Positions 7,104 through 14,535 of a DNA stretch of 16,088 nucleotides are shown piece after piece. Both the position numbers and the translations under genes were made by a program. Source of the stretch: Bacteroidales bacterium. GTDB lineage: Bacteria; Bacteroidota; Bacteroidia; Bacteroidales; GCA-2748055. A model generated the notes under the pieces. That model was not told the DNA's origin. It saw nothing but the letters and a program-made list of their open reading frames with translations, and ran no database searches. The stretch covers positions 1 to 16,088 of the forward strand of contig JANTFK010000024.1 in NCBI GenBank assembly GCA_024763595.1. The letters run 5' to 3'. Positions within the stretch are counted from its first letter, which is position 1; each line of letters opens with the position of its first letter.

Positions 7104-8492
7104 TTATGGTTTGTTTCCTTTATTATGCTGTATTGCAGATACCACCACAGGCGCTTCTTTGACCGCCAGTGGTTGTATATTGTCAGGGACAAGTTCCGGA
7201 TCGGCATGGCAGCCCACACATGCACGCCGCTCGTTGGGCCGCAGACTGATCCAGTCGGATGGTCCCCGTATTGTTTCACCTTTGCTGTTCAGCGTTTCAA
7301 TACGGACAGGTATATCAGCATCCATCTTGATATAGAAAGAACCGTCCGCTTTTACCTCCACCGTGGCCAGCTCTCCTTCCAGCCCGCTGATCCTGATCCT
7401 GTCGGCAACCGTATCACCCGTAACAGTGACATGTGACGGAAACATGGAGTGATTGATGTCCTGGGACATCAGCAGGCCTGTTGGATTTTTGGGATTTACA
7501 GCACTTGGCAGTATCCTGGGCCTTTCTTCCATGGGAGTCACCGGAACCGGATCGGTAATGTCCTTGCTTCCCGGAAAAAGTAGTTCCGGAGCATTTCCGG
7601 AACCCGGAATGATCTCATAGAGCCCATAATGTGCTGCCTCTGAAGGACGGTAGGAGACCAGGCACCTGTTTTGATCAACCGGTGTAACTGCCGCAAATTT
7701 GCCGTCAATATGTTGTGAAAGGTTCTCAAAGGTATGCAGGGGACGCCTGTGAAGCACCCTGCAGAGGGCCCCGTTGTTGTTGATGAAATAGATGTACCCC
7801 TCTTTTGATTCCTGTGCCTTGCCGGCCGGGTAGCTGGCCGGGGTTCCCCCGAAATATATCTCTGGTTTGGTGCCGTCGGGGCGCATGACCATGAGTACAG
7901 GTGTAGTTTGCCCGGGGTATTGCTGAGTGCTGGTATACAACACCCTGCCTTCACCCAGCAGGGAGAGATTCTGATTCTTTTCCGGAGCAAAGGTGATCTG
8001 CGTAAGGTCCGATCCGTCCCGGTTACACCTGTATAGCAACCGGACCGGTGCCCCCTTGATCACGGAGGATTTGCTGAACAGCACTGTTCCGTCGGGCAAC
8101 GGAACCGGACCGGTACAGTTCTCATCCGTGCCGGTCACCTGCAGGGTCGATTTTTTCTGCAGGTCTATCATCCATATCTGCCATGTATCTTCGGCTTCCT
8201 TCTTCCCCTGGAAAAAGAGATAGCGCCCGTCATGGGACAGTGCGGGGGAGGAGGCGCTTTGAAATGATCCACTGATCACTTCTGCGGTTTTTCCGGGCTT
8301 TTCCGGATCCAGCAGTATCAACTTTGCTCCCTCAACGGATGCTCCTGCTCCATTTGCCAGTTCAACGGCGATGATCTTCCCTTCGAAACTGTTTTTGCTG
8401 CACGATACAAGTAACATACTGATCAACCCGGCATAAAAAGCAGGTATCACTATCAAACGTACCATGCGGTATGGTCCACGCGCTCTTTTCAT
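7104..8492 (-). CDS. PD40 beta-propeller lipoprotein with C-terminal heme motif (HzsA-related type)
   Basis: I start this gene at the ATG at 8490-8492, which overlaps the upstream stop as ATGA, giving 462 residues; an in-frame ATG 69 bases further up lies inside the preceding gene. The N-terminus is basic, then hydrophobic, ending LLVSC with the lipid cysteine at residue 31. The middle carries PD40/TolB-like propeller blades such as SPALSHDGRYLFFQG and LPDGTVLFSKS. The C-terminal part has an all-beta domain (RIRISGLEGELATVEVKADG), then DWISLRPNERRACVGCH with one CxxCH heme site at residues 425-429. This arrangement, especially the SLRPNER-x2-CxGCH end, resembles the proteins annotated as hydrazine-synthase-alpha-related in Planctomycetes and Bacteroidota. 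The similarity is recalled from family knowledge and does not imply hydrazine synthesis. The partner is probably the tri-heme protein encoded next. It is expected at the periplasmic side of a membrane. Confidence 0.8.
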   Translation of the reverse strand: MKRARGPYRMVRLIVIPAFYAGLISMLLVSCSKNSFEGKIIAVELANGAGASVEGAKLILLDPEKPGKTAEVISGSFQSASSPALSHDGRYLFFQGKKEAEDTWQIWMIDLQKKSTLQVTGTDENCTGPVPLPDGTVLFSKSSVIKGAPVRLLYRCNRDGSDLTQITFAPEKNQNLSLLGEGRVLYTSTQQYPGQTTPVLMVMRPDGTKPEIYFGGTPASYPAGKAQESKEGYIYFINNNGALCRVLHRRPLHTFENLSQHIDGKFAAVTPVDQNRCLVSYRPSEAAHYGLYEIIPGSGNAPELLFPGSKDITDPVPVTPMEERPRILPSAVNPKNPTGLLMSQDINHSMFPSHVTVTGDTVADRIRISGLEGELATVEVKADGSFYIKMDADIPVRIETLNSKGETIRGPSDWISLRPNERRACVGCHADPELVPDNIQPLAVKEAPVVVSAIQHNKGNKP

Positions 8493-10150
8493 TCTTCTTT
8501 TATGGTAATTATCTGGTTTGGCTGGATATCTTCCAGACGCTGGATTTTTCCGGAGGGCCACTTGATCTCAACAAAATTAACCTGTTCGGCATCGCCCAAC
8601 CCGAAATGCATCCGGTGATCGTTCTGGGAGAGGTATCCGGTGGTACTCCGCCGTACTCCGGTCTGTTCCCTGCCACCGGCGGATATTTTTACCAGGGCAC
8701 CAATTCCATCCCTGTTGCTTTCGGTCCCCACCAGGTTGAAAGTGATCCAGTTTTGTTCATTCCCACGGTTGTTCCGGAGAAAGACCCCCTGGTCATTCAG
8801 GTTTACAATATAACCATCAAGGTCACCATCATTGTCGTAATCTCCGAAACAGGCACCCCTGCCCACCCGTTCTTCCTGGAAATAGGCTCCCAGTTCTCCT
8901 GAGATATCCCTGAACTTCTCCCCGTCAATATTTTCAAATAACTGATCCTCCTGTCCGTAGAGGTGTTTTAACTCACCGTTCACTTTGAATATATCCACAT
9001 CTCCGTCATTGTCATAATCGATAAAGGTCGAGGACCAGCCCACATGCTGCGCGGCAGCCATGGAGATGCCCGAGGGATAGGCCATATCTTTGAATACCCC
9101 TCCTCCCTGGTTCTGGTATAAGGAGCAATAGGTATCATCCGACATAAATACATCAATCAGTCCATCCCCGTTGTAATCGGCAAAATCCACCGACATGCTG
9201 ATGGTGGCCTCACCCGCCTGGTTAAAGGCCATCCCTGTCCTGGTCCCCTGGTCTGTAAAACCCTTTCCTTCCTGGTTGTGATAGATGTTATTGACCATGT
9301 GGTCATTGGCTACAAAAATATCCTGCCAGCCATCCCCGTCGAAATCAGCTGATCCAACCCCCATGGCCCTTCCGTCCGGATTAGCTACCCCCATTGCTTC
9401 CGTTACATCCTCAAATTTCCCCTCCCCCAGGTTGTGGTAGAGGCGGTCCAGCTGTCCGTCATAGGCCATGGGTCCCGGAAATCCGTCGGGAGCATAAAAG
9501 TATCCGTACTCAGGATCGTATGCGATATAATTGCCCACATAGAGGTCCAGAAGGCCGTCATTGTCATAATCGAACCAGACAGCTCCAACGCTGCAATCAT
9601 TTCCTGCCACACCTGCCTTTTTAGTAATATCTTTAAAGGTGCCGTCACCGTTGTTCCGGTAAAGCACATTAGGTCCGTAATTGGTGATGTAAATATCCGG
9701 ATAACCATCATTATCCAGATCCCCCACGGTCATGCCCATGCCATAACCACGATCGCCCACACCGGCTCTTTCTGTTACATCCTCAAATGTGCCATCCTGG
9801 CGATTCCTGTAAAGGTGGTTTGTGTGGATTTTTTCGTCATGTTCTCCTTCACTGAGATGCTCCGTGTAGGATCCGTTGCTCACATAAAGGTCAATGTAAC
9901 CGTCCTGGTCATAGTCCAGAAATACAGCTCCCCCGCCCACTGTTTCCACCAGGTTATCCAGGTGATGATCCCCGATAGTATGCCTGAAATCGATACCCAG
10001 GTCCGGAGAGATCTTCTGGAAAAAATCACCGTTATCTGCCGGTAAAACGTGCTTTACCGGAGGGGTGGTACTGCCTTTTTTTACCGGGGAGTGACATCCC
10101 GGAAGAAGCAGGATGAAAGCGAACACAAATAGGGCTGGTGCAGGTTTCAT
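8489..10150 (-). CDS. CRTAC1-family lipoprotein A (FG-GAP/VCBS repeats with ASPIC/UnbV domain)
   Basis: The 553-residue protein begins with a lipoprotein signal ending LLLPGC (lipid cysteine at 19). The body has seven Ca-binding DxDxDG loops typical of FG-GAP/VCBS propeller blades, starting near residues 79, 144, 194, 269, 325, 378 and 437. These are followed by RNNGDGTF-type strands and end in an ASPIC/UnbV domain (about 480-548: GIGALVKIS, GYLSQNDHRMHFGLG, VEIKWPSGK). CRTAC1-family proteins are secreted or surface-exposed; their biochemical role in bacteria is not established. An AAAGGA ribosome binding site lies 11 bases before the ATG. The stop overlaps the start of the heme lipoprotein gene. 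An 81-base gap separates it from its paralogue B just upstream, with an AT-rich stretch but no clear promoter. Function in this cluster is inferred only from neighbours: structural or substrate-binding, perhaps presenting the heme proteins. Confidence 0.9.
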   Translation of the reverse strand: MKPAPALFVFAFILLLPGCHSPVKKGSTTPPVKHVLPADNGDFFQKISPDLGIDFRHTIGDHHLDNLVETVGGGAVFLDYDQDGYIDLYVSNGSYTEHLSEGEHDEKIHTNHLYRNRQDGTFEDVTERAGVGDRGYGMGMTVGDLDNDGYPDIYITNYGPNVLYRNNGDGTFKDITKKAGVAGNDCSVGAVWFDYDNDGLLDLYVGNYIAYDPEYGYFYAPDGFPGPMAYDGQLDRLYHNLGEGKFEDVTEAMGVANPDGRAMGVGSADFDGDGWQDIFVANDHMVNNIYHNQEGKGFTDQGTRTGMAFNQAGEATISMSVDFADYNGDGLIDVFMSDDTYCSLYQNQGGGVFKDMAYPSGISMAAAQHVGWSSTFIDYDNDGDVDIFKVNGELKHLYGQEDQLFENIDGEKFRDISGELGAYFQEERVGRGACFGDYDNDGDLDGYIVNLNDQGVFLRNNRGNEQNWITFNLVGTESNRDGIGALVKISAGGREQTGVRRSTTGYLSQNDHRMHFGLGDAEQVNFVEIKWPSGKIQRLEDIQPNQIITIKEE

Positions 10151-10231
10151 GGTTATGTGGTTCCTTTAATCAGGCTTTAAATATAATAAAGTTGTAATTT
10201 CATTATGCGCCGGATGCAGGAAAAATCAATG

Positions 10232-11926
10232 TTATAGAATAGCCTCATATTCCGTTTGGGAGCCATCCACAATGCCAACACCCTGCCTGACTGTGCAATA
10301 ACGATCCGTTCCCGGTCCGGGCCACACCTCCCTGATTCCGTCGGACCAGGTGATCTCCAGGCTGTCGATAACTGCAGTGCTGCCCAGACCGATGTGCATC
10401 CTGGGATCGCTGCCGGAGAGATAGGTGGTGGTCCACTGGTTGACAAAAACCCGTTTTTGATTGCCTGTATGAACAGTAACTGTGGCTCCGATGGCAGATG
10501 CAGGTCCGTTTCTGCCTTCCAGTGAAAGCCCCAGCCAGTGATTGTTGTTATGCAGGTCATTTCTGAGAAGTGCCGCTGTAGCTTTCAGATCCACGTGGGA
10601 TACAATGATATCCAGGTCGCCGTCATTATCGAAATCCCAGGTGGCGGCGGCCCGCCCGGAACGCTTTTCGGAGAAATAGGGACCCAGCGACATTCCCACA
10701 TTGGTGAATCTTCCCGTACCATCGTTTTCCAGCAGCAGCGGGTATTGCAGGATCAGCTCTTCCGCCGTCCCGTTGGCCGAGAAAATATCCAGGTCCCCGT
10801 CGTTGTCATAGTCAAAGAGTGCCGAAGCCCATTCTCCTTTTCCCGCGAATGCGGCAGCCACACCGCTCTTTTCCGTAATATCCCCGAATGTCCCGTTCCC
10901 CAGGTTACGATAGAGCGCCCCGTATCGCAGGTCCGGGACCAGCAGGTCGATCAGGCCGTCCCCGTCCACATCTCCGATGGCCCCGTGCATGGAACCTGTG
11001 GGTTGTCCGTGGCTGTTTACGGCCACACCGATCTCTGTTCCCACATTGTGAAAACTTCCCCCGTCGTTCCGGAACATAAAATTGGCCTGGTGGTCATTGC
11101 CCTGGAACAGATCCGGGTCGCCGTCCCGGTCGTAGTCAAATACGGTAAGTCCCATGCATTTGGAATCGGGGTAAAACAGTCCGAGCGATGCCGTGACCTC
11201 TTCAAAGCTGCCATCTTCGCGCTGGATGTACATCAGGGAGGGTTGCCCCGCATATTCGGAAGGATGCGGCATCATACCGGGAGTGGCCGGGGAGACATGA
11301 TCCGGGTCGAAGGCCAGAAAATTCCCGACAAATGCATCCAGCAGCCCATTTTGATCCACATCCCAGAAAGCGACACCCACGCTCCATTTGACAAATCCGT
11401 TCAGACTGTCAGGGCCCTGCAACCCCATCTTACCGGTCATATCTGAAAAAGTCCCATCCCCGTTGTTCCGGTAAAATACGTTGGGACCGTAATTAAGGAG
11501 ATAGAGGTCCTGGTCCCCGTCATTGTCATAATCGATCTGTCCCGCAGCCATGCTCCAGTGCCGGTCATCTATTCCGGCCCTGGCCGCGACCTCCTCAAAT
11601 GTGCCATCACCCCGGTTATGGTACAACCTGTTTGGTGTATCTTTGAAAACTTTGCCTTCCTCATCGGAGATCCCTTCCAGCCAGGTCCCGTTCATCATAT
11701 AGAGGTCCATCCATCCATCTCCGTCAAAATCGAGGACCGTTATACCCGAACCACTGCTCTCCAGGATATTCTCATAGGTGTAATCCCCGAAATTGTATGT
11801 AAAACCGATCCCCGCCTCCCGGGTGATATCAGTGAATCTACCCTGTAACCGGTTGCACGAGTTGATCATGAAACAACATCCCGTACATAGCGCTATGAAC
11901 CCCGTACTTATCCTCACAGTCATCAT
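10232..11926 (-). CDS. CRTAC1-family lipoprotein B (FG-GAP/VCBS repeats with ASPIC/UnbV domain)
   Basis: I choose the ATG at 11924-11926, giving 564 residues; a TTG at 11953 gives nine more residues but falls within the promoter-like sequence. A second ATG follows directly at 11921. The N-terminus MMTVRISTGFIALCTGCCFMINSC suggests a lipoprotein with lipid cysteine 24, though C17 is another candidate. Ca-binding loops of FG-GAP blades appear near residues 66 (DFDGDG), 132, 189 (DVDQNG, with N replacing D), 264, 319, 372 and 431. An ASPIC/UnbV domain ends the chain (about 478-548: AIGATVTVH, YLSGSDPRMHIGLG, LEITWSDG). It aligns end to end with CRTAC1 A downstream, including a shared NYGPNV-x-YRNNGDGTF block, so the pair arose by duplication. 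It is the first gene of the minus-strand set and shares a short divergent region with the efflux genes. Molecular function unknown. Confidence 0.88.
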   Translation of the reverse strand: MMTVRISTGFIALCTGCCFMINSCNRLQGRFTDITREAGIGFTYNFGDYTYENILESSGSGITVLDFDGDGWMDLYMMNGTWLEGISDEEGKVFKDTPNRLYHNRGDGTFEEVAARAGIDDRHWSMAAGQIDYDNDGDQDLYLLNYGPNVFYRNNGDGTFSDMTGKMGLQGPDSLNGFVKWSVGVAFWDVDQNGLLDAFVGNFLAFDPDHVSPATPGMMPHPSEYAGQPSLMYIQREDGSFEEVTASLGLFYPDSKCMGLTVFDYDRDGDPDLFQGNDHQANFMFRNDGGSFHNVGTEIGVAVNSHGQPTGSMHGAIGDVDGDGLIDLLVPDLRYGALYRNLGNGTFGDITEKSGVAAAFAGKGEWASALFDYDNDGDLDIFSANGTAEELILQYPLLLENDGTGRFTNVGMSLGPYFSEKRSGRAAATWDFDNDGDLDIIVSHVDLKATAALLRNDLHNNNHWLGLSLEGRNGPASAIGATVTVHTGNQKRVFVNQWTTTYLSGSDPRMHIGLGSTAVIDSLEITWSDGIREVWPGPGTDRYCTVRQGVGIVDGSQTEYEAIL

Positions 11927-11940
11927 GTTTTTAGCCGGTT

Positions 11941-11948
11941 CAAATATA
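11941..11948 (-). promoter_or_regulatory. Candidate Bacteroidota -7 promoter element (TATATTTG)
   Basis: On the minus strand these bases read TATATTTG, an exact match to the TAnnTTTG -7 consensus of Bacteroidota primary sigma factor. They lie 14 bases upstream of the chosen ATG of CRTAC1 B. No TTG at the usual 19-21 base spacing for the -33 element is visible, so the call is tentative. If real, the leader would be only about ten bases long, and this would be the main promoter of the eight-gene minus-strand set. Confidence 0.4.
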
Positions 11949-11990
11949 ATCAAATGGTTCTTTTTGTTATCTTAGCCCCGACCAATTTGT

Positions 11991-13307
11991 ATGATCATGC
12001 CGGAGGAAGAAAATGCCAGAAATATTGAACTTCAGCGACATGAGGTTGATGATATGCTGGGCAGGGTTCCCGGCTGGATCACCCGCAACGGAACCATTCT
12101 CTTTTTTGTCCTGCTTATTATGTTCCTGTTCGGGAGCTGGGTGTTCAGGTATCCCGATATTAAACGGGCCAGGATCGTGGTCACCTCGGTTAATCCTCCC
12201 GCAGATATTGAAGCACGTACCACGGGTAAGATCGTGGGGTTATATGTAGACAATAATGAAAAGGTTAACGCAGGAGAAGTTCTGGCTATGATTGAAAACC
12301 CGGCCGCCTATGATGATGTTGTCAGGCTGAAATCGAGCCTGGCATTTCTGGATAGCATCCCCATGGAGATGATAACCGAAGAACTTCCGGAACTGAACAA
12401 TGCCGACCTGGGGACCATCCAGGGTGACTACTCCCTCTTTTTAAAGGCGTACAGGGATTATATGGAATTCAGGCGCATCGATTATCACCAGCGGAAAATT
12501 GAAACGGCACGCACCGAACTAGAGAAACAAAGGGCCTACACCGGAAGCCTTTCTGACCGGGCTACCGTCCAGGAACAGGCCTATGAGCTGGCCTCCAGGC
12601 AGTTTAACCGGGATGCCACCCTGTTTGAAGAGGGGGTAATCTCTCCGTCCGACCTGGAAGAGTCGCGTTCGAATATGCTGCTGGAACGCAATAAATATCA
12701 GGAGATACTCAGCCTGATCGCTGAAAATAATATCAGTATTGCCAGGACGGAGAACCAGATTGTGGACCTGGAACTAAAACAGCAGGAGGAAGAGTCTGGC
12801 ATGGTCAATGCGCTGGAAGAGGCTTATAATAATCTGAAGGCATCCATTACCTCCTGGGAGCAGAACTATTTGCTGGTGGCCCCTGTCAGCGGTACAGTTA
12901 CATTTACCAGGTTCTGGAGTGAAAATCAGAATGTGAAATCGGGAGAGAAGGTCCTTACCATCATACCAGATGAATCGGGCTCGATGGTTGGGCGGATCAG
13001 TTTACCCCTGGAGGGAGCCGGCAAAGTAAAGATAGGGCACCAGGTGAATATCCAGTTTGATAACTATCCGCACCTGGAGTATGGAATGGTCAAGGGTTAT
13101 GTGAGCAACATCTCCAAGGTGCCGGATGATGATTTTTATACGGTCGAAGTGGAGCTGCCTGCCGGACTGCGTACTTTTTATGATATTGAGATCCCGTTCA
13201 GCCAGAATATGCAGGGCCAGGCCGAGATCCTTACGGATAAAATGCGGATGTTGAACCGGGTTCTGAACCCGATCCGGTCTGCCATTACCAAACAGACTGA
13301 AATGTAA
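11991..13307 (+). CDS. HlyD-family membrane fusion (periplasmic adaptor) protein
   Basis: The 438-residue adaptor has a short cytoplasmic N-terminus (ELQRHEVDDMLGRVPGWI), one membrane segment at about residues 34-51, and a PDIKRARIVVTSVNPPA strand leading into the first half of a biotinyl-lipoyl-like domain (ARTTGKIVGLYVDNNEKVNAG, about 75-95). A long coiled-coil hairpin of about 150-290 follows, then the second lipoyl half (LVAPVSGTVTF) and a beta-barrel. HlyD adaptors link an inner-membrane ABC pump to a TolC channel. This N-terminal style is common in Bacteroidota peptide or bacteriocin exporters (C39-peptidase ABC systems), but no such pump is in the window, so the substrate is open. ATG at 11991 is used; a second in-frame ATG at 11997 is possible, and neither has a clear ribosome binding site. 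The gene is divergent from CRTAC1 B and leads the efflux cluster. Confidence 0.88.
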   Translation: MIMPEEENARNIELQRHEVDDMLGRVPGWITRNGTILFFVLLIMFLFGSWVFRYPDIKRARIVVTSVNPPADIEARTTGKIVGLYVDNNEKVNAGEVLAMIENPAAYDDVVRLKSSLAFLDSIPMEMITEELPELNNADLGTIQGDYSLFLKAYRDYMEFRRIDYHQRKIETARTELEKQRAYTGSLSDRATVQEQAYELASRQFNRDATLFEEGVISPSDLEESRSNMLLERNKYQEILSLIAENNISIARTENQIVDLELKQQEEESGMVNALEEAYNNLKASITSWEQNYLLVAPVSGTVTFTRFWSENQNVKSGEKVLTIIPDESGSMVGRISLPLEGAGKVKIGHQVNIQFDNYPHLEYGMVKGYVSNISKVPDDDFYTVEVELPAGLRTFYDIEIPFSQNMQGQAEILTDKMRMLNRVLNPIRSAITKQTEM

Positions 13308-13320
13308 CAGATGATATAAA

Positions 13321-14535
13321 ATGTCAAAACTACGTAACGGAATATACGTCGGGATCCCCCTTATATTGATGCTGGCCATTGTTGCGCTGGTATTTATCCC
13401 GTTTCGTTCGGACAGCACCCAGGGCAATGATATACAGATTGTGGATGTGGAGGTTGGGGACGTGATCAGTTCTTTTCCGGGCGAAGGGGTTGTGGAACCG
13501 CAGAGCGAGGTGATCATTCTGAGTCCGGCATCAAGCATTATCAAGGAAATACTTAAGGAGGCCGGGAGTCATGTGGAAGCGGGCGAGCCCATCATGATCC
13601 TGGACCCTTCTCCCATTCAGGCCGAAATCGAAAATATTCATGACCAGCTGGAGGTAAAGCAAAATGCACTCCGGAAGAATCGCCTTAATGCAAGGAGTAC
13701 AAAAGTGGACCTGGATTATAATGTACAGGTGAAAAACCTGAGAATAGCTTCGCTCCGTTCGGAGCTGGCCGACCAGGAACAATTGCTGAATGTGGGCGGT
13801 ATTTCTCCGGCAAAATATGAAAAAACCAAGCAGGAACTGGAACTTGCAGAGAAGGACTTGGTCATGCTGAAAGAGAAGAATTCCATTAAGCTGCAGCAAC
13901 TGGAAGCCGATGAAGAGGGTTTGAGGTTGCAAATCGATATGCAGAAAAAGGTTCTGGCCCTGAAGGAGGAAGCACTTGGTAAAATGATCATCCGGGCCCC
14001 TTCAGCGGGAATTATCCTCTCCATCAGGGGCAAGGTGGGAGAAAAGGTCAATACGGACCGGCTGCTTATTGAGATGTCGGATCTGACCAGTTTTAAGATC
14101 CAGGGAAAGGTGGAAGACGATTATGCAGAGCAGATAAAGACCGGGACCAGGGTTTATGTTGACCTGGATAACGAGAGCCTGACAGGTGTGATTGGGACGG
14201 TCAGTCCTGTGATCCGCGACCGGAAGATCGAATTTGATGTAAACCTGCAGGAGAGTAACTATTATAAGCTAAGGGCGAACATGCATGTGAACCTGGCAAT
14301 TGTAAAGGCAGAAAGGGACAGCGTACTGCGTATCCCGGCAGGACCGGCCATCGGCCGTGGACACGAACACCAGGTATATGTGTTTTCGGGGGGCCAAATC
14401 GTTCCCAGGCAGATCAAGACCGGATTAAAGACTGATGCCTATGTGGAGGTGACTGAAGGTCTGGAAGCGGGGGACCGGGTTATACTTACTGAGATCTCTT
14501 CCATTGAGGAACTGGATGAACTGGAGGTACAATGA
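13321..14535 (+). CDS. Efflux periplasmic adaptor subunit (MacA/HlyD-like)
   Basis: The 404-residue protein has an N-terminal membrane anchor (about 9-27), a lipoyl-like half domain (EVIILSPASSIIKEILKEAG, 63-82), and an alpha-helical hairpin of about 99-220 rich in Glu, Lys and Leu. The second lipoyl half follows (IIRAPSAGIILSIRGKVGEKV, 223-243, ending in the usual G-x-V turn), then a beta-barrel and a membrane-proximal domain ending VILTEISSIEEL. It is more like MacA-type or RND-type adaptors than the HlyD protein just upstream, so the cluster encodes two unlike adaptors. The start lies 13 bases after the upstream stop; the stop overlaps the TolC gene start as ATGA. It is expected to bridge an inner-membrane MacB-like ABC or other pump to the TolC channel, but the pump is not in the window. 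Confidence 0.87.
   Translation: MSKLRNGIYVGIPLILMLAIVALVFIPFRSDSTQGNDIQIVDVEVGDVISSFPGEGVVEPQSEVIILSPASSIIKEILKEAGSHVEAGEPIMILDPSPIQAEIENIHDQLEVKQNALRKNRLNARSTKVDLDYNVQVKNLRIASLRSELADQEQLLNVGGISPAKYEKTKQELELAEKDLVMLKEKNSIKLQQLEADEEGLRLQIDMQKKVLALKEEALGKMIIRAPSAGIILSIRGKVGEKVNTDRLLIEMSDLTSFKIQGKVEDDYAEQIKTGTRVYVDLDNESLTGVIGTVSPVIRDRKIEFDVNLQESNYYKLRANMHVNLAIVKAERDSVLRIPAGPAIGRGHEHQVYVFSGGQIVPRQIKTGLKTDAYVEVTEGLEAGDRVILTEISSIEELDELEVQ

Noticed and set aside
8493..8561. Longer 485-residue form of the PD40 heme lipoprotein
   Set aside because: The extra 23 residues are basic, lie inside the preceding gene and push the lipoprotein signal inward; the ATGA overlap start is better.
10175..10191. CTTTA...TAAAG inverted repeat and TATATTTA-like -7 sequence before CRTAC1 A
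   Set aside because: The stem is five A/T-rich pairs, the -7 match lacks the final G, and no -33 TTG is at the right spacing, so neither terminator nor promoter is supported.
10538..11446. A 302-residue plus-strand open frame
   Set aside because: It is antisense to CRTAC1 B; the repeated Asp/Gly-rich blades leave long open antisense frames. No domain or start signal supports it.
9003..11535. Repeated 18-base DNA string ccgtcattgtcataatcg at 9003, 9555 and 11518
   Set aside because: It encodes the DYDNDG Ca-binding loop of FG-GAP blades on the minus strand, so it reflects protein repeats and not an operator or CRISPR-like array.
11945..11950. TATAAT on the plus strand upstream of the HlyD gene
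   Set aside because: It overlaps the minus-strand -7 candidate, and sigma-70 style TATAAT is not the usual Bacteroidota element; no matching -35 is visible.
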